Source of the DNA: Pyropia yezoensis
Lineage: Eukaryota > Rhodophyta > Bangiophyceae > Bangiales > Bangiaceae
Length of the DNA stretch: 64,000 nucleotides
Assembly (NCBI GenBank): GCA_009829735.1
Contig: CM020618.1
Coordinates: 35,502,894-35,566,893 of the forward strand
Direction: 5' to 3'
Position 1 is the first letter of the stretch; each line of letters opens with the position of its first letter. Under the pieces are notes generated by a model, which made no database searches, was not told where the DNA came from, and worked only from the letters and a program-made list of their open reading frames with translations. The position numbers and the translations under genes were made by a program. Positions 52,624-62,282 of this stretch are shown here, in pieces.

Positions 52624-54274
52624 CTAGCAGGGCCCGCTGACAACCCCACGAGTACGTTGAGGGATCCCCGGTTTTGGGTGGGTCCTCACAGGCGCGGGGG
52701 GAGGACCCCCCGCACCACGGCCGCGGCCGCGGCCGCGGCCTTGGACGTCGCCGGCGACGTTGCCGCCAGCGGCCGCGCCGGGGTGCTGTGGCTTTTGGCG
52801 TTGGTGGCAGGCACCGGGCGGCTGCTGCTGCGGGTGCGGCTGCGGGGGGGCCTGCTGTTGCTGGGCGCGGCGCGCACGGCCGCCACGTCCGTGTCTGTCG
52901 CCGCCCGGGCCGCCGCCTGGGCCGCCACCATGGCCACCGCCACCGCCGCCGCCGTGGCCGCCACCCCCGGGCTCCCCGCCCGGCACAGCGCCGTTTCCAA
53001 AGCGGCCGTCTTGAGCGTCGTTGCGGTAGGAAACCTCCGTGCGCACGTGGTCGCGGGCCCCAAACCCTGCGCGGTCGGCGGCGACGCGGACGTTGTACCG
53101 GGGAACGGCAGGGGAGTCGCGACCTGCGCCGCGGTTGAGGAAGAGGTCGCGGTAGAGGTTGTGGCCAAACGTCTTGTACCGGCGGAGGTAGAGAAGGATG
53201 TCGTAGGACGCCGACTTGGACGCCAACAGCTGGTAGACGGCCGTCCGCCAGGTTGCCACGTGGTCGCCGAGGTCGTCGGGTTTGACGGTACCGCGGCAGA
53301 TGCTCTTCTCCAACTCCATAAGCCCATTGATGATGACGCCAAGACACGCGCGGGTAGTGCAGATCGCGGTGGCCTCCCGGTGGGCGTTGGAGTTCTCGGG
53401 GAAAGCGCCGACAAGCTCCGTGTCGCTTCGGACGAGGTAGGGGCGCGGGTAGATGGAGTACGCGCCGCTGGTGCCCAACCCGGCCGGGAGGTTGTACCCA
53501 CGGATGGAGGGGTGGCCGATGAGAGCGGCGTAGATGCCCGCGCGGCTAAACTCGTCCTCCATCGGGCCGCGCTTGGGCAGGCCGGCATCCAGGTCGTCCT
53601 CGCTGCTCCAGCCGACGTCTGAGTGGCGATCGTCGCCGGAGGAAGGCCCGCCACCGCCCGTAAGGATCGCCGCGATGGGAGGCACCGGGGGCCCGGCACC
53701 GCCATCGCCGCCCGCTCCGCCGGGCCCATTGGCCGCCCCATCGGCGTTTTCCGGGGCTGGCGGCTGATCGCCGCCGCCCGGCAGGTCGTCCCCGGGTGGC
53801 GGGGGCGGGGGAGGGCCCGACGGGGGGGGGCGTGGGGGGGGGGGGGGGGGGGGGGGGGGGGTCAGGAGGCGGCGGGACGCCGGCGGCCACCCCGTCTCGG
53901 GGAGCCCCGCGTCCGCCCTCGCACCTGTCCGGCGTGTTGGGCGGAGCGGGTGGCGACCGGACGCCCGCAGATGGGGCCCTAGGGGGTCGCGTCACCGTCG
54001 CGCGGTAGACACTTGCACCCCCGAGGGGTAGCCCACGCGCCAAGGCCCCGCCGACCGTCAGCGAGGTAGCCGCAGGGTCCGACATGTTGCACTGGTTCTC
54101 CTGCTCCTCGTCGGCTATGGCGAGTGCCGGCACTTGCATGTGCCGGGGCAGCTCCCAGTGCAGCTCCTCATCCGTTGCGGCCGCGATGTCGCCGGTACCC
54201 TGAGCCGCGCCAACGACAAACCCACGCGCCTTCATAGGCCACATGGGGACGTCGTCTAGAAACGACGGGCCCAT
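52624..54274 (-). CDS. DIRS gag-like ORF region
   Basis: N-terminal part starts MGPSFLDDVPMWPMKARGFV at 54,274. The conserved helical part (53,685 down to about 53,080) has RAGIYAALIGHPSIRGYNLP, RACLGVIINGLMELEKSICR and YDILLYLRRYKTFGHNLYRD. The tail is Gly/Arg/Gln-rich and nucleic-acid-binding-like. The fold resembles gag-like first ORFs of DIRS/PAT elements. A 28-G run lies between the first two parts. Interrupted about once. Confidence 0.65.
53834..53861. repeat. 28-bp G homopolymer
   Basis: The longest homopolymer in the window, within the DIRS gag-like region; its length in the assembly is unreliable. Confidence 0.9.
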
Positions 54275-54308
54275 CCCGCAGGAAGTCCTCTCGTGACTGG
54301 GTAATCCC

Positions 54309-54583
54309 AGGCGCGAGAGGACGGACGTGCCGGGCAGTGCCGGCTGCGGACGCAGGCGCGTGCCCCGCTTAAGGCCCCCTGCCGCGGCCGCCCCGGTCCG
54401 TTGCCGCTGCGCCCCCGCCGCGTGCCGCCTCGGAAGCGGCGGCGGTGCCGCCTGGCAGCGCCCCGGCGTGGCCGCCAGGAATCCTCCAGAGCCCCGGCCA
54501 CCGGGCGCCCACAGTTGCACCCCCCCCCAAGAGAGAGAGAGAAAGAGCTCATTACCCGAATCAACATCACTGGTGTCAAGCAT
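54309..54583 (-). repeat. DIRS direct repeat A1
   Basis: Right-end copy of the repeat of about 275 bp at 16,827-17,102, same orientation; marks the 5' end of the DIRS element. Confidence 0.8.
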
Positions 54584-55416
54584 TGGTACCACACAGCACC
54601 CCAGATTGGGCTGAGATAGTCTAGAATGGGCCCAGTACAAATACTCGCCGACGCGTATTGTGGTATAAAACTCGATCCTCTCAGACACGTGTCAATATCC
54701 CTCGGGGGAAAGGGGCAGGTAACACAGAAAGGGGAACTACGAGAATGGTATGCCTGTTGCCTCACGTGCCTGCTCGCAGAGCAAACAGATACGCACGGTA
54801 GTGCACACGGGGAAGAGGAAAGCAAACGCGCAGTTGTCTTTTTCCCTGAGGGCGCGGGCCAAGGGCGCCTCGCTGTCCCTCTTAACGTGCATCTGGGGGA
54901 GCCTTGGCACGTCGGCCAGGTAGCCCCCCCCATACCCCCGAGTGGTCCCGACCCGAGTCTAACCTCGTCAGGTCGGGGGCCACTATCACTACTAATTCTA
55001 TTCCCACTCACTAATCTCACACTCAATTTCTCTCAAATCAAGTCCCTCACAAATATGCAAAAACCCATCAGAAATCCCTCTCTCGCGTGTGGGTAGCGTA
55101 GTCCACCGCATCCCAGTGCCGGGCACGGGCCACGGCCGCCAACCATCACCACACGGCGGGCGTGTTCTGGCACCTGGTGCCCTCTGGTCGCAGTCCCGGG
55201 TCGGCGCTAAGCCGGGGCCAGGGATGCTACATAGCTCCCTCCCTAGTCCGGCACGTCCTCGGGCCGAACCAGGTGCCACCGTGCACAGCCTCGAGCACGT
55301 CCACACCGGTGCCGAGGTCGAGTGTCTTCACCCCGGTCACGATCACCTGCTCCGATTCCTTCCCCCCCCCCTTCTCTTCTTCACCTTGGCCCTCTCGTTC
55401 CCGGAGTCTGGACGTC
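54584..55416. other. Probable 3' LTR and leader of element IV
   Basis: AT-richer than its surroundings, with a TATA-like GGTATAAAACTCG at about 54,661-54,673 and no ORF of interest. A pyrimidine-rich stretch (plus strand) at about 55,355-55,382 could be the polypurine tract of the minus-strand element. LTR ends not resolved. Confidence 0.4.
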
Positions 55417-56475
55417 ATGTCCAGTTCCGACATCCAAGCTGGGCCCGTGGTTCCGGCGGCGAGTGTTGCGGAGGAGAACTCGGGTAGTCGCGCCCCTCTC
55501 CTGCCTCCGGTTCCTCGAGTGTCGGTGCCGGCGTCGGTCGCCACGGCGGAGGCGAATCGGGTTCCCCCGGCTTCTGCGTTGCACCCGGTCGAGACCCCCC
55601 CGGTGGGTCTCCCGGAGATGCTTCTTGGCCAGGATCCTCTGGCGGGCCGGCGCTGCTCCACGGTGGTCGGCAACGCCAGCGCGGCCCAGTGCCAACAGGA
55701 TTGTTTGGACATCTGGCGCAAGGAACTCCAGCGCGGGGTCTTGACCGAGATGGACAAGGCACGTCTTCATACGGCGGACCAGATGCGCCTGGCACAAGAC
55801 CGCTCCCAGAGCTTCTCGGGTTCCTCTTGGGTTGCTCGTCTGGAGGATCTCCCCTTCGCACTGGTACTGGATCTACCCTTGACCGAGCGTCGCGTGTCCG
55901 CGTCCGTTCTCCGGTGGCCGGAGGAGGAAGGGTACGTCCACCGGGCGCTCAAGGTCTGGGACGAGGCGCTCAAGGGGTCGGGGAGCCTGATCTGCGATCC
56001 CCGTCCGAGCATGGTCGCTCTGGAGCCGCCTTTCCTGACCCGGAAGTATTCCAAGTTGTCGCCGGCGCGGGAGCAAGGCGAGCGACGCGGCCGCCAGCGT
56101 GACTTCATCGTGAGCTGCAATCATCAGGTGTTCTGGAAGCTGGACAAGGCCAACCGGGCAGCGTACTACCCCAAGGTCATCCCGCAGCAGCAGGAAATCG
56201 ATATCCCAGTCGGGTTTGCTCCATCCAGCATCCCCTTCACCTGGTACTTCTTGGACGCCTTGACCCAGGCGTCGATCAAGGGCTTCTTCCACTCGATCCC
56301 GTACATGATGTACACCTCTGAGTTGACGGTCTTGGCGGCCAACCACTGGCTCCACGAGGTCTTAGCGTCCAACCGGCTTTGGTTCCTCCCCGACCTCCTG
56401 ATGGTCTGGATCGTTGACAAGTTGACCGTCGACTTCCTGTGCAGCCAGGACGAGGAGTACAAGAAGCTCGTCTAG
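55417..56475 (+). CDS. Antisense ORF 1 of element IV
   Basis: 352 residues starting MSSSDIQAGPVVPAASVAEE, opposite to gag-pol. Contains ALVLDLPLTERRVSASVLRW, RALKVWDEALK, EPPFLTRKYSKL, AAYYPKVIPQQQEIDIPVGF and LAANHWLHEVLASNRLWFLP. These blocks occur in the same order in the antisense ORF of element III, so the two are homologous. No known family recognised. A second ORF follows at once. Confidence 0.7.
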   Translation: MSSSDIQAGPVVPAASVAEENSGSRAPLLPPVPRVSVPASVATAEANRVPPASALHPVETPPVGLPEMLLGQDPLAGRRCSTVVGNASAAQCQQDCLDIWRKELQRGVLTEMDKARLHTADQMRLAQDRSQSFSGSSWVARLEDLPFALVLDLPLTERRVSASVLRWPEEEGYVHRALKVWDEALKGSGSLICDPRPSMVALEPPFLTRKYSKLSPAREQGERRGRQRDFIVSCNHQVFWKLDKANRAAYYPKVIPQQQEIDIPVGFAPSSIPFTWYFLDALTQASIKGFFHSIPYMMYTSELTVLAANHWLHEVLASNRLWFLPDLLMVWIVDKLTVDFLCSQDEEYKKLV

Positions 56476-56478
56476 GCG

Positions 56479-57534
56479 ATGATCGACTTCCGGCGTCGTC
56501 TGCCGGTGCAGGATCGAAGCTTCTTGAACGCGATTGCCGACCAGAACAGCCCGCGTCGGGATGGCTCCGGTTGGGTGCAGGTGGTCTACCAGTCTTCTCC
56601 GGCCAAGGTGCAGCTGGCGACGCCGCTTCCGGCGTGGCCGCAGCTAGGTAGCTTTCCTGCTCCGGTTGCTCTTGATCTCCTGCCGACTGGGCCGCCGGTG
56701 CAAGAGTCGGGATGGGCCGCGGCGGTCGGTCGGGCGTCTGCGGCGGCTCCGCTTGCTCCAATTGCACCTGTCGCCCCGGTGGCTTCACCTGGACCGTCGC
56801 CGGCGCGTTTACGTTCTACTCCGTCTGTGCCGGTGCTTCAAGCTCCTCCGGCACCGCGCTTGTCTACAGCGAGACTTGGCGTGGCCGTCCGGTTGCCGAC
56901 TACTCCGGCCATTCTACCTCGGACGCCTTCTTCCAACGTCGGCGGCCATGTGCCTCCACTAGAGTTGGGGACTCCGGTTTCTGGGGCTGTTGTAGACCGT
57001 CCAGTAGTGGCATCCTCGGGGCGGTTCGAGATCCCGCCGCCGACTCTGCGCCTTACCCGGTTCCGGGTACCTGACTGGTACCTGAACCAAGGCGGTCCGA
57101 CATGCGACCAGTACGACGTCGGTATGATTGAAGACCAGCTGGGTCGTCTTCCGGTGCAGGTTGAAGGCGTCGGGTCTTCCCTGGTGCTGGGTACTTACGC
57201 CCGCGTCTTGAACAACGTGGTTGACCGGGTGTTTGCTTGCGCGGACAGCGGCCAGATGTCGGACAGCCCGGTGGTTGGTCAACTCCTGGCGACTTTGAAG
57301 CGGCACGGCTTGGCCCAGCAGTGGTCAGAGACCTTCACTGGCTTCCAGGGGCGCCGACAGGCATATCTGGATGGGCGGGAGCCCCTGGCAACTACCGGTA
57401 CTACTCCGTTGGCGTCATACCGGGATGCACCGCGCCCACCGCACTACGTCATCCCGCCTTCCTCCGGTTCCCGTCGTGCCGCGGAGGCAGCGCTGAAGGA
57501 CGCTCCCGCGGCGCAGCGTCCGCGACGGGAGTAG
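56479..57534 (+). CDS. Antisense ORF 2 of element IV
   Basis: 351 residues starting MIDFRRRLPVQDRSFLNAIA, a Pro/Ala/Ser-rich middle, then a C-terminal domain (FRVPDWYLNQGGPTCDQYDV, VQVEGVGSSLVLGTYARVLN, GLAQQWSETFTGFQGRRQAY). The C-terminal domain looks like a distant relative of the end of antisense ORF B in elements I and II. Position, between the 3' LTR and pol and opposite to pol, is the same as there. Confidence 0.65.
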   Translation: MIDFRRRLPVQDRSFLNAIADQNSPRRDGSGWVQVVYQSSPAKVQLATPLPAWPQLGSFPAPVALDLLPTGPPVQESGWAAAVGRASAAAPLAPIAPVAPVASPGPSPARLRSTPSVPVLQAPPAPRLSTARLGVAVRLPTTPAILPRTPSSNVGGHVPPLELGTPVSGAVVDRPVVASSGRFEIPPPTLRLTRFRVPDWYLNQGGPTCDQYDVGMIEDQLGRLPVQVEGVGSSLVLGTYARVLNNVVDRVFACADSGQMSDSPVVGQLLATLKRHGLAQQWSETFTGFQGRRQAYLDGREPLATTGTTPLASYRDAPRPPHYVIPPSSGSRRAAEAALKDAPAAQRPRRE

Positions 57535-57851
57535 TACTTGGAGGCAAGGAGGGTGAGAGTCTTGGCAGAAGCGAGGAGGGAAGAGGCGGAGAGAAGGGTT
57601 GCTCGAGCGGGTGCTTGTCTTTCTTGATTGTTCCATGCTTGCATTGCGTGTTTTCCTTGATATACCCGTTCCCTTCTTCTCAATCCTCTTGTTCCGCACC
57701 CGTTGCGGGTGAGCTCGGCTCGTCCTGAGGGTCTTGATCGGCCCCGTCCTCCTGGTCCTCCTCTGAGTCTGACTCCAGGATCTTGCCGGCTCTGGCCATC
57801 GGAGTACCCTCAACCCCGTTCCGTCGCGTGTAGGCGCAGACGTCCGCACTG
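57535..57851 (-). other. 3' tail of element IV pol
   Basis: Minus-strand acidic tail of pol (ILESDSEEDQEDGADQDPQD at about 57.74-57.80 kb) followed by AT-rich non-coding DNA. It continues the chromodomain region cut by the TRIM. Confidence 0.6.
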
Positions 57852-57856
57852 GGTAA

Positions 57857-58059
57857 TGTAGCATAATACATAATCACCGATCGGCTTACCTAAAAAGGTA
57901 GGTACTCGTAATGAGATGGGGCCAAAACCCCAAATCTGGCTCGAGATGTAAAGGGATTTCACCCGGTTGCCTAGTGGTTTGAGCGCGCCATTCCGCTTAC
58001 TTCTCAAGGGCCCGGGTTCGATTCGGACTCTCCGACATCTACTTTTTCGTTATTCCACA
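57857..58059 (+). repeat. 5' LTR of the TRIM
   Basis: 203 bp. A-box-like TTGCCTAGTGG at 57,967-57,977 and B-box-like GGTTCGATTC at 58,015-58,024, 37 nt apart, reading in the direction of the element. Confidence 0.9.
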
Positions 58060-58084
58060 ATGGTGGAGCAGCAGGGGATCTCCC

Positions 58085-58152
58085 ACGTGCGAACAGGGCC
58101 GAAATACACGTGGCATCATGCAACGTGCGAACAGGGCCGAAATACACGTGGC
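58085..58152 (+). repeat. 30-bp repeat pair inside the TRIM
   Basis: Two identical 30-bp copies (58,085-58,114 and 58,123-58,152) with ends ACGTG...CACGTGGC, separated by 8 bp; a candidate packaging or hairpin signal. Confidence 0.9.
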
Positions 58153-58274
58153 GGGAACCGCCTGTAAGGAATGACGAGGAAATAGGTGTCGTTGCTGGAA
58201 TTGGGGAATTCCAGATGGAGAGGGCCGGGGACTTAGGCCGAATCGGGGACGATTCGGACTTAAGGAGGGAGTTA

Positions 58275-58477
58275 TGTAGCATAATACATAATCACCGATC
58301 GGTTCACCTAAAAAGGTAGGTACTCGTAATGAGGTGGGGCCAAAACCCCAAATCTGGCTCGAGATGCTAAGGGATTTCACCCGGTTGCCTAGTGGTTTGA
58401 GCGCGCCATTCCGCTTACTTCTCAAGGGCCCGGGTTCGATTCTGACTCTCCGATATCTACTTTTTCGTTATTCCACA
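58275..58477 (+). repeat. 3' LTR of the TRIM
   Basis: 203 bp; A-box-like at 58,385-58,395 and B-box-like at 58,433-58,442, both unchanged relative to the 5' LTR although seven other positions differ. Confidence 0.9.
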
Positions 58478-58482
58478 GGTAA

Positions 58483-61400
58483 CCGGTTTGAGGGTTCCCA
58501 GGTATCATCTGCCGGGTTAGTACCGAACCAGCGTACTCGCAGGTACAAGCGCCCGTCTCTCCAGGCATGGTCGACAAACTTGACGTAGACATATTCCCGG
58601 CCTTCTTCTTGGGATAGCCAGGGTACTGCGGCCCGCTTGCGCCGGGTCAAGTCCCGTTTGCTTGGCGGTGGAGCTCGGGTGACATGGTCGCTGCTCACCC
58701 GGTACGGGGAGCCATCCACGTCTAGAAGGAAGGTCCAGCCATCCGTATTCAGGATCTCATAAGGTCCATCCGTCTTAGAGTCCAGCTTCCCCCAGGTCTT
58801 GCTATGGTTGTCCACAAAAACCCAGTCGCCACCACCCAGTTCCTTGATCTTTTCCCGGACTCCCTTGTCGTAGTCCCGCTTGTATCGCTCCTGGGTCTTC
58901 GAGATTGACTCCTTCACTCTGGGGAGCAGGAGCTTCAGTTGTTCCAGGAACTCATCCTTGGCCTTGGGACCGGACTTCAATGCAGGCTGGAGACCGTCTG
59001 GTATTTTTTCCAGGGAGAAGTTGGTCAGCCGCCTTGGGGTGACAAAGTCGAGTGGAGCGACCCCCGTTGTCCGGTGAGCTCGGGAGTTGTAGGCTAGAGT
59101 GAGGACAGCCAGGAGCTCATCCCAGTCTTCTTGGTGCTCCTCCACGTAGTGCCGTAGCATGTCCACTAGGGTCCGGTTGAATCAATCCACCTGGCCGTTC
59201 GTTTGAGGGTGGTACGTCGTGGTGTACAAGTTCTTGATGCCCATCAGGTCACAGACTATTTGGAAGAACAGGAATGCAAACTGGGGGCCATTGTCTGTTA
59301 AGACGGAGTCTGGAGGGCCGTAGGCAGCTATCCAGTACTCGCAGAAGGCTGACGTGGCATCCGGGGCCGTGATGGTCCTCAGCGGGATCGCTCGAGTGAA
59401 CTTGGAGAACCGGTTACAAATGATGAGCAAGTATATGTTGCCACTGGATGTTTCAGGTAGGGGCCCCAGGATGTCCATGCTTAAGCTTGCAAAGGGCTCC
59501 GCCGCCGGGAATAGGCGTAGCTTAGAAGTCTTCTTCCTCTGGGACAACCGGTTCCTTGCACAAGAAACACAAGCCTCCAGGTGCTTATGGACGTCACTGG
59601 CCATGGCTTCCCAGTAGTAATGTCGTCGCATTGAAGCATACATCCGATTGATGCCAGGATGTCCGGCCTGGGGAGACGAGTGTTCCATGCGTAGGATGTC
59701 AGCTCGCAGACTTCGGGGTACGTAGACTTGAGTTGCCCCATCAAAGGGTGACACCCGTACCAGGAGTCCATCTGTAGACTCGGAGAAGCGACTGTTCCGG
59801 TTCAGGTCCATTTGGTGGCGAAGCTCCAAGCATTGAGGATCCGTCAGTTGTGCCTCCAGCATCCGGTGAATGGTCACCGGTTGATGAGCTTCAGGTGTCT
59901 CATACAGGGGAGCATGCCAGCCACGTCCAACATTCGGGAGGATGAAGCAAGGTATTTCCTCCGGAATAGGACCGGTGTCGGCTGCAGGAGTCTCCAGCCG
60001 GGACATGGTGTCGGCGCAGTGGTGCTCCCTCCCTGCTCTGGTGCACACCATGTACTTGAACTCTGAAAGGCGTAGGCGCCACCGGGCGACCCTTCCTTGG
60101 CTGCTGTCCATACATAGCAGCCACCTTAGGCTGGCGTGGTCCGTCCGGATGAGGAACTCTTGTCCTTCAAGATATGGACGTAGCAGGAAGCAAGCCCACA
60201 CGACCGCCAAGCACTCGCGCTCCGTCGTGGAATAATTCTTCTCGGCTGGAGTCAGGACGCGACTGTAGTAGCCTATCGGGAGGAAGTGCCCATCAGGTTG
60301 CTGTTGGAGTAGTGAGCACCCCACCTGGACGCCACAGGCATCAGTCTCCAGAACAAACTGGCCCTCCCGCTTGGGTAACGCCAGTACTGGAGTGGTGGTC
60401 AGGCGCTTCTTGAGCTCTTCGAAGGCCGCGGTCTGCTTCTCGTCGAACACCGGGAGTTGTGCGGGAAGCTTCTTGCTGATAAGCTTGGTCAGTGGCCGGG
60501 CAATCAAAGCATAGTCCCGTACGAACCGGCGATAGACGTTGCACATACCCAGGAAGCTCTTGAGTTTCGTCTGGGTTTTAGGTTGCCGTGCATGCCGGAG
60601 GGCCTTGATGTTCTTCTCATTGACTCGGAGCTCCCCCGGACTCAGAACGTGCCCCAGGTACTCCACCTCAGTTTCAAACAGGTGGCACTTCTCGGCCTTC
60701 AGGGTAACTCCAGCCTTGGACAGGAGGGCCAGGACCTCTCGAAGGTGCTCCAGGTGTTCCGCTGGGGTCTTGGAGAAAACGATAATGTCGTCCAGGTAGA
60801 CCAAACATGTTCTCCACCTTAGTCCCGACAGGATGATGTCGATGGCTCTTTGGAAGGTGGCCGGAGCATTGGTGAGACCAAAAGGAAGATGCTTGCACCG
60901 GAATAGTCCCAGGCGGCACGTGAAGGTGGTCTTGTCCTTATCCTCTTCAGCCAGAGGGATCTGCCAGTAACCGGCATTACAATCCAGCGTCGAGAAGAGG
61001 GTGGCATCACCAAGAAAGTCGATGCAATCATCCATTCGCGGTATCGGGTATACATCCTTGACGGTCATCTCGTTCAGGCGCCTGTAGTCAACGCAGAAAC
61101 GGAAGTGACCGCCAGGTTTCGGGACGACTACCACCGGGAAAGCCCACTCGCCATCAGATGGCTCGATAACATGCATCTTGAGCATCTTGTTAACCTGCTT
61201 CTCAATCTCATCCCGGCGGTGGGGTCTAGCCCGGTATGGTTGCAGGTGTACTGGCTTAGCTTCCGGCTTGAGTTGAATCCGGTGTAGAGTAGCGTCCATC
61301 TTGCCCAGCTCTCCCGACCACAGGTGCCGATATTCCTGGAGAAGCTTCTCCAGTGCCTCCTTCAAGTCGGGAGGGACATTTTCTTGTTTGACCTTCGGCA

Positions 61401-62265
61401 TCCCGGGTGGTGCTTGTTCGGGCTTCGGAGTAGCGCTGCCAGCCAGCTCTTGTTTCGGAGGTACGTCTAAGGCCGTCAAGTTGGATGCCAGCTCTTGTTG
61501 CAGGTTCAAGAGGTCTTCCTTGCTCATAGCACGGGCGGACCCCCGGTAAGGCTCTGCTGTACCAACTCGGGTGCCCTTGGCGAGGGTTATTGGCTTTCGG
61601 CTCACGTTGACGATCAGCACCGAGAACGGGGTGTGCCTTTCTACCTTCTTGTGATGTCCGTGGGCCAAGTATAACCGGTGTTTCGCCAGAAATTCCTTAC
61701 GTCCGTAGATCAGGCATTGACCTGCAATCCGGGTCGTTACTTGAACCTTGGTCTCCGAGCGAGGAGGTAGGAGCACCGGTTTGAAGAGATTCAAGGTAGA
61801 GGGTGGGATGCCTTCCCTCTTGTTCTTGGCTACACGAACCTTGGCGTCCAGATGCTCCAATACCGGTGACACATACCCATGGTTGAACTGGACCTTCCCT
61901 TCTCCGGGTAGGATGCTCTTGACATGCTGCTTCTGGAAGTCCCAGCCTAGGATAAGGGGGACTGATAGGGTCTTGACTACTAGAAAAGGAAAAAGCATTG
62001 GTTCATTGTTGACATAGATGGCGACGGGAAGGCGGCCCAGCGGTCGTAGGGTTTGACCTGATGCGTCGACAATGTGGGTTTTGGTAGGCGCTCTCCAGGC
62101 ATGTCGACGCCAGCCCGGAGGTAACAGGTTCTCAGTGATGACGCTTGGTCCGGCTCCCCTGTCAACCACCGGCGTAACAGCTTGGGGAAGGCTATCCCCC
62201 ACACGCATACGGGCGTTAATCTTGAGGTTCTCCTTACGCAGGACGAGCAAGGTCCCCTTGAACAA
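58483..62265 (-). CDS. Element IV pol region (PR-RT-RH-IN-chromodomain start)
   Basis: Protease-like segment near 62.15 kb, then VLILGWDF-type aspartyl-protease tail. RT has FCVDYRRLNEMTVKD and VYLDDIIVFSKT (about 61.1-60.8 kb), RNase H VLETDACGVQVG (about 60.35 kb). Integrase zinc finger is AGHPGINRMY ... CVSCARNR (about 59.6 kb), DDE core SMDILGPLPE, TDNGPQFAF and QTNGQVD (about 59.47-59.18 kb). The chromodomain KFVDHAWRDGRLYLRVRWFG starts at about 58.59 kb and is cut by the TRIM. About one other break in the integrase region. Confidence 0.9.
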
Positions 62266-62282
62266 ACAGGGTGTCCAGGCGG

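Larger units (their letters stand above)
16661..54583 (-). mobile_element. DIRS/PAT-like tyrosine-recombinase retrotransposon, split by nested insertions
   Basis: From high to low coordinate the parts are gag-like (54,274-52,624), reverse transcriptase (51.9-50.5 kb), RNase H (about 39.5 and 37.9 kb, tandem copies) and tyrosine recombinase (18,198-17,162), all minus strand, the DIRS order. A repeat of about 275 bp occurs in the same orientation at both ends (54,309-54,583 and 16,827-17,102), and a 23-bp repeat flanks the left copy (17,106-17,128 and 16,661-16,683). This matches the A1-ORFs-B1-A2-B2 'split direct repeat' plan of PAT-type elements. Its continuity is interrupted by Ty3/gypsy element I, element II, a solo LTR and a tandem duplication. 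It is a broken copy, older than those insertions. The exact outer ends are inferred from the repeats. Confidence 0.8.
57857..58477 (+). mobile_element. TRIM (miniature LTR retrotransposon) with tRNA-like LTRs
   Basis: 621 bp: two 203-bp direct repeats (57,857-58,059 and 58,275-58,477) starting TGTAGCATAATAC and ending TTATTCCACA, about seven differences (about 3.4%). A primer-binding site TGGTGGAGCAGCAGGGGA lies at 58,061-58,078, then 196 bp of non-coding DNA and a purine tract (AAGGAGGGA, 58,262-58,270). Exact target duplication GGTAA (57,852-57,856 and 58,478-58,482). No coding capacity; it must borrow RT and integrase. Each LTR carries an A-box-like and a B-box-like sequence. Inserted in the chromodomain region of element IV. 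Confidence 0.9.

Noticed and set aside
54584-55416. Precise 3' LTR ends of element IV
   Set aside because: The partner LTR is outside the window, and no TG...CA pair with convincing inverted ends could be chosen.
57940-58050. A genuine tRNA gene
   Set aside because: A and B boxes are present but the T-stem and acceptor stem do not pair and the same sequence recurs as part of an LTR, so it is tRNA-like, not a tRNA gene.
57857-58477. Two tandem SINEs instead of a TRIM
   Set aside because: The outer flanks share one 5-bp duplication, the first copy is followed by a primer-binding site and the second is preceded by a purine tract; there are no A-rich tails.
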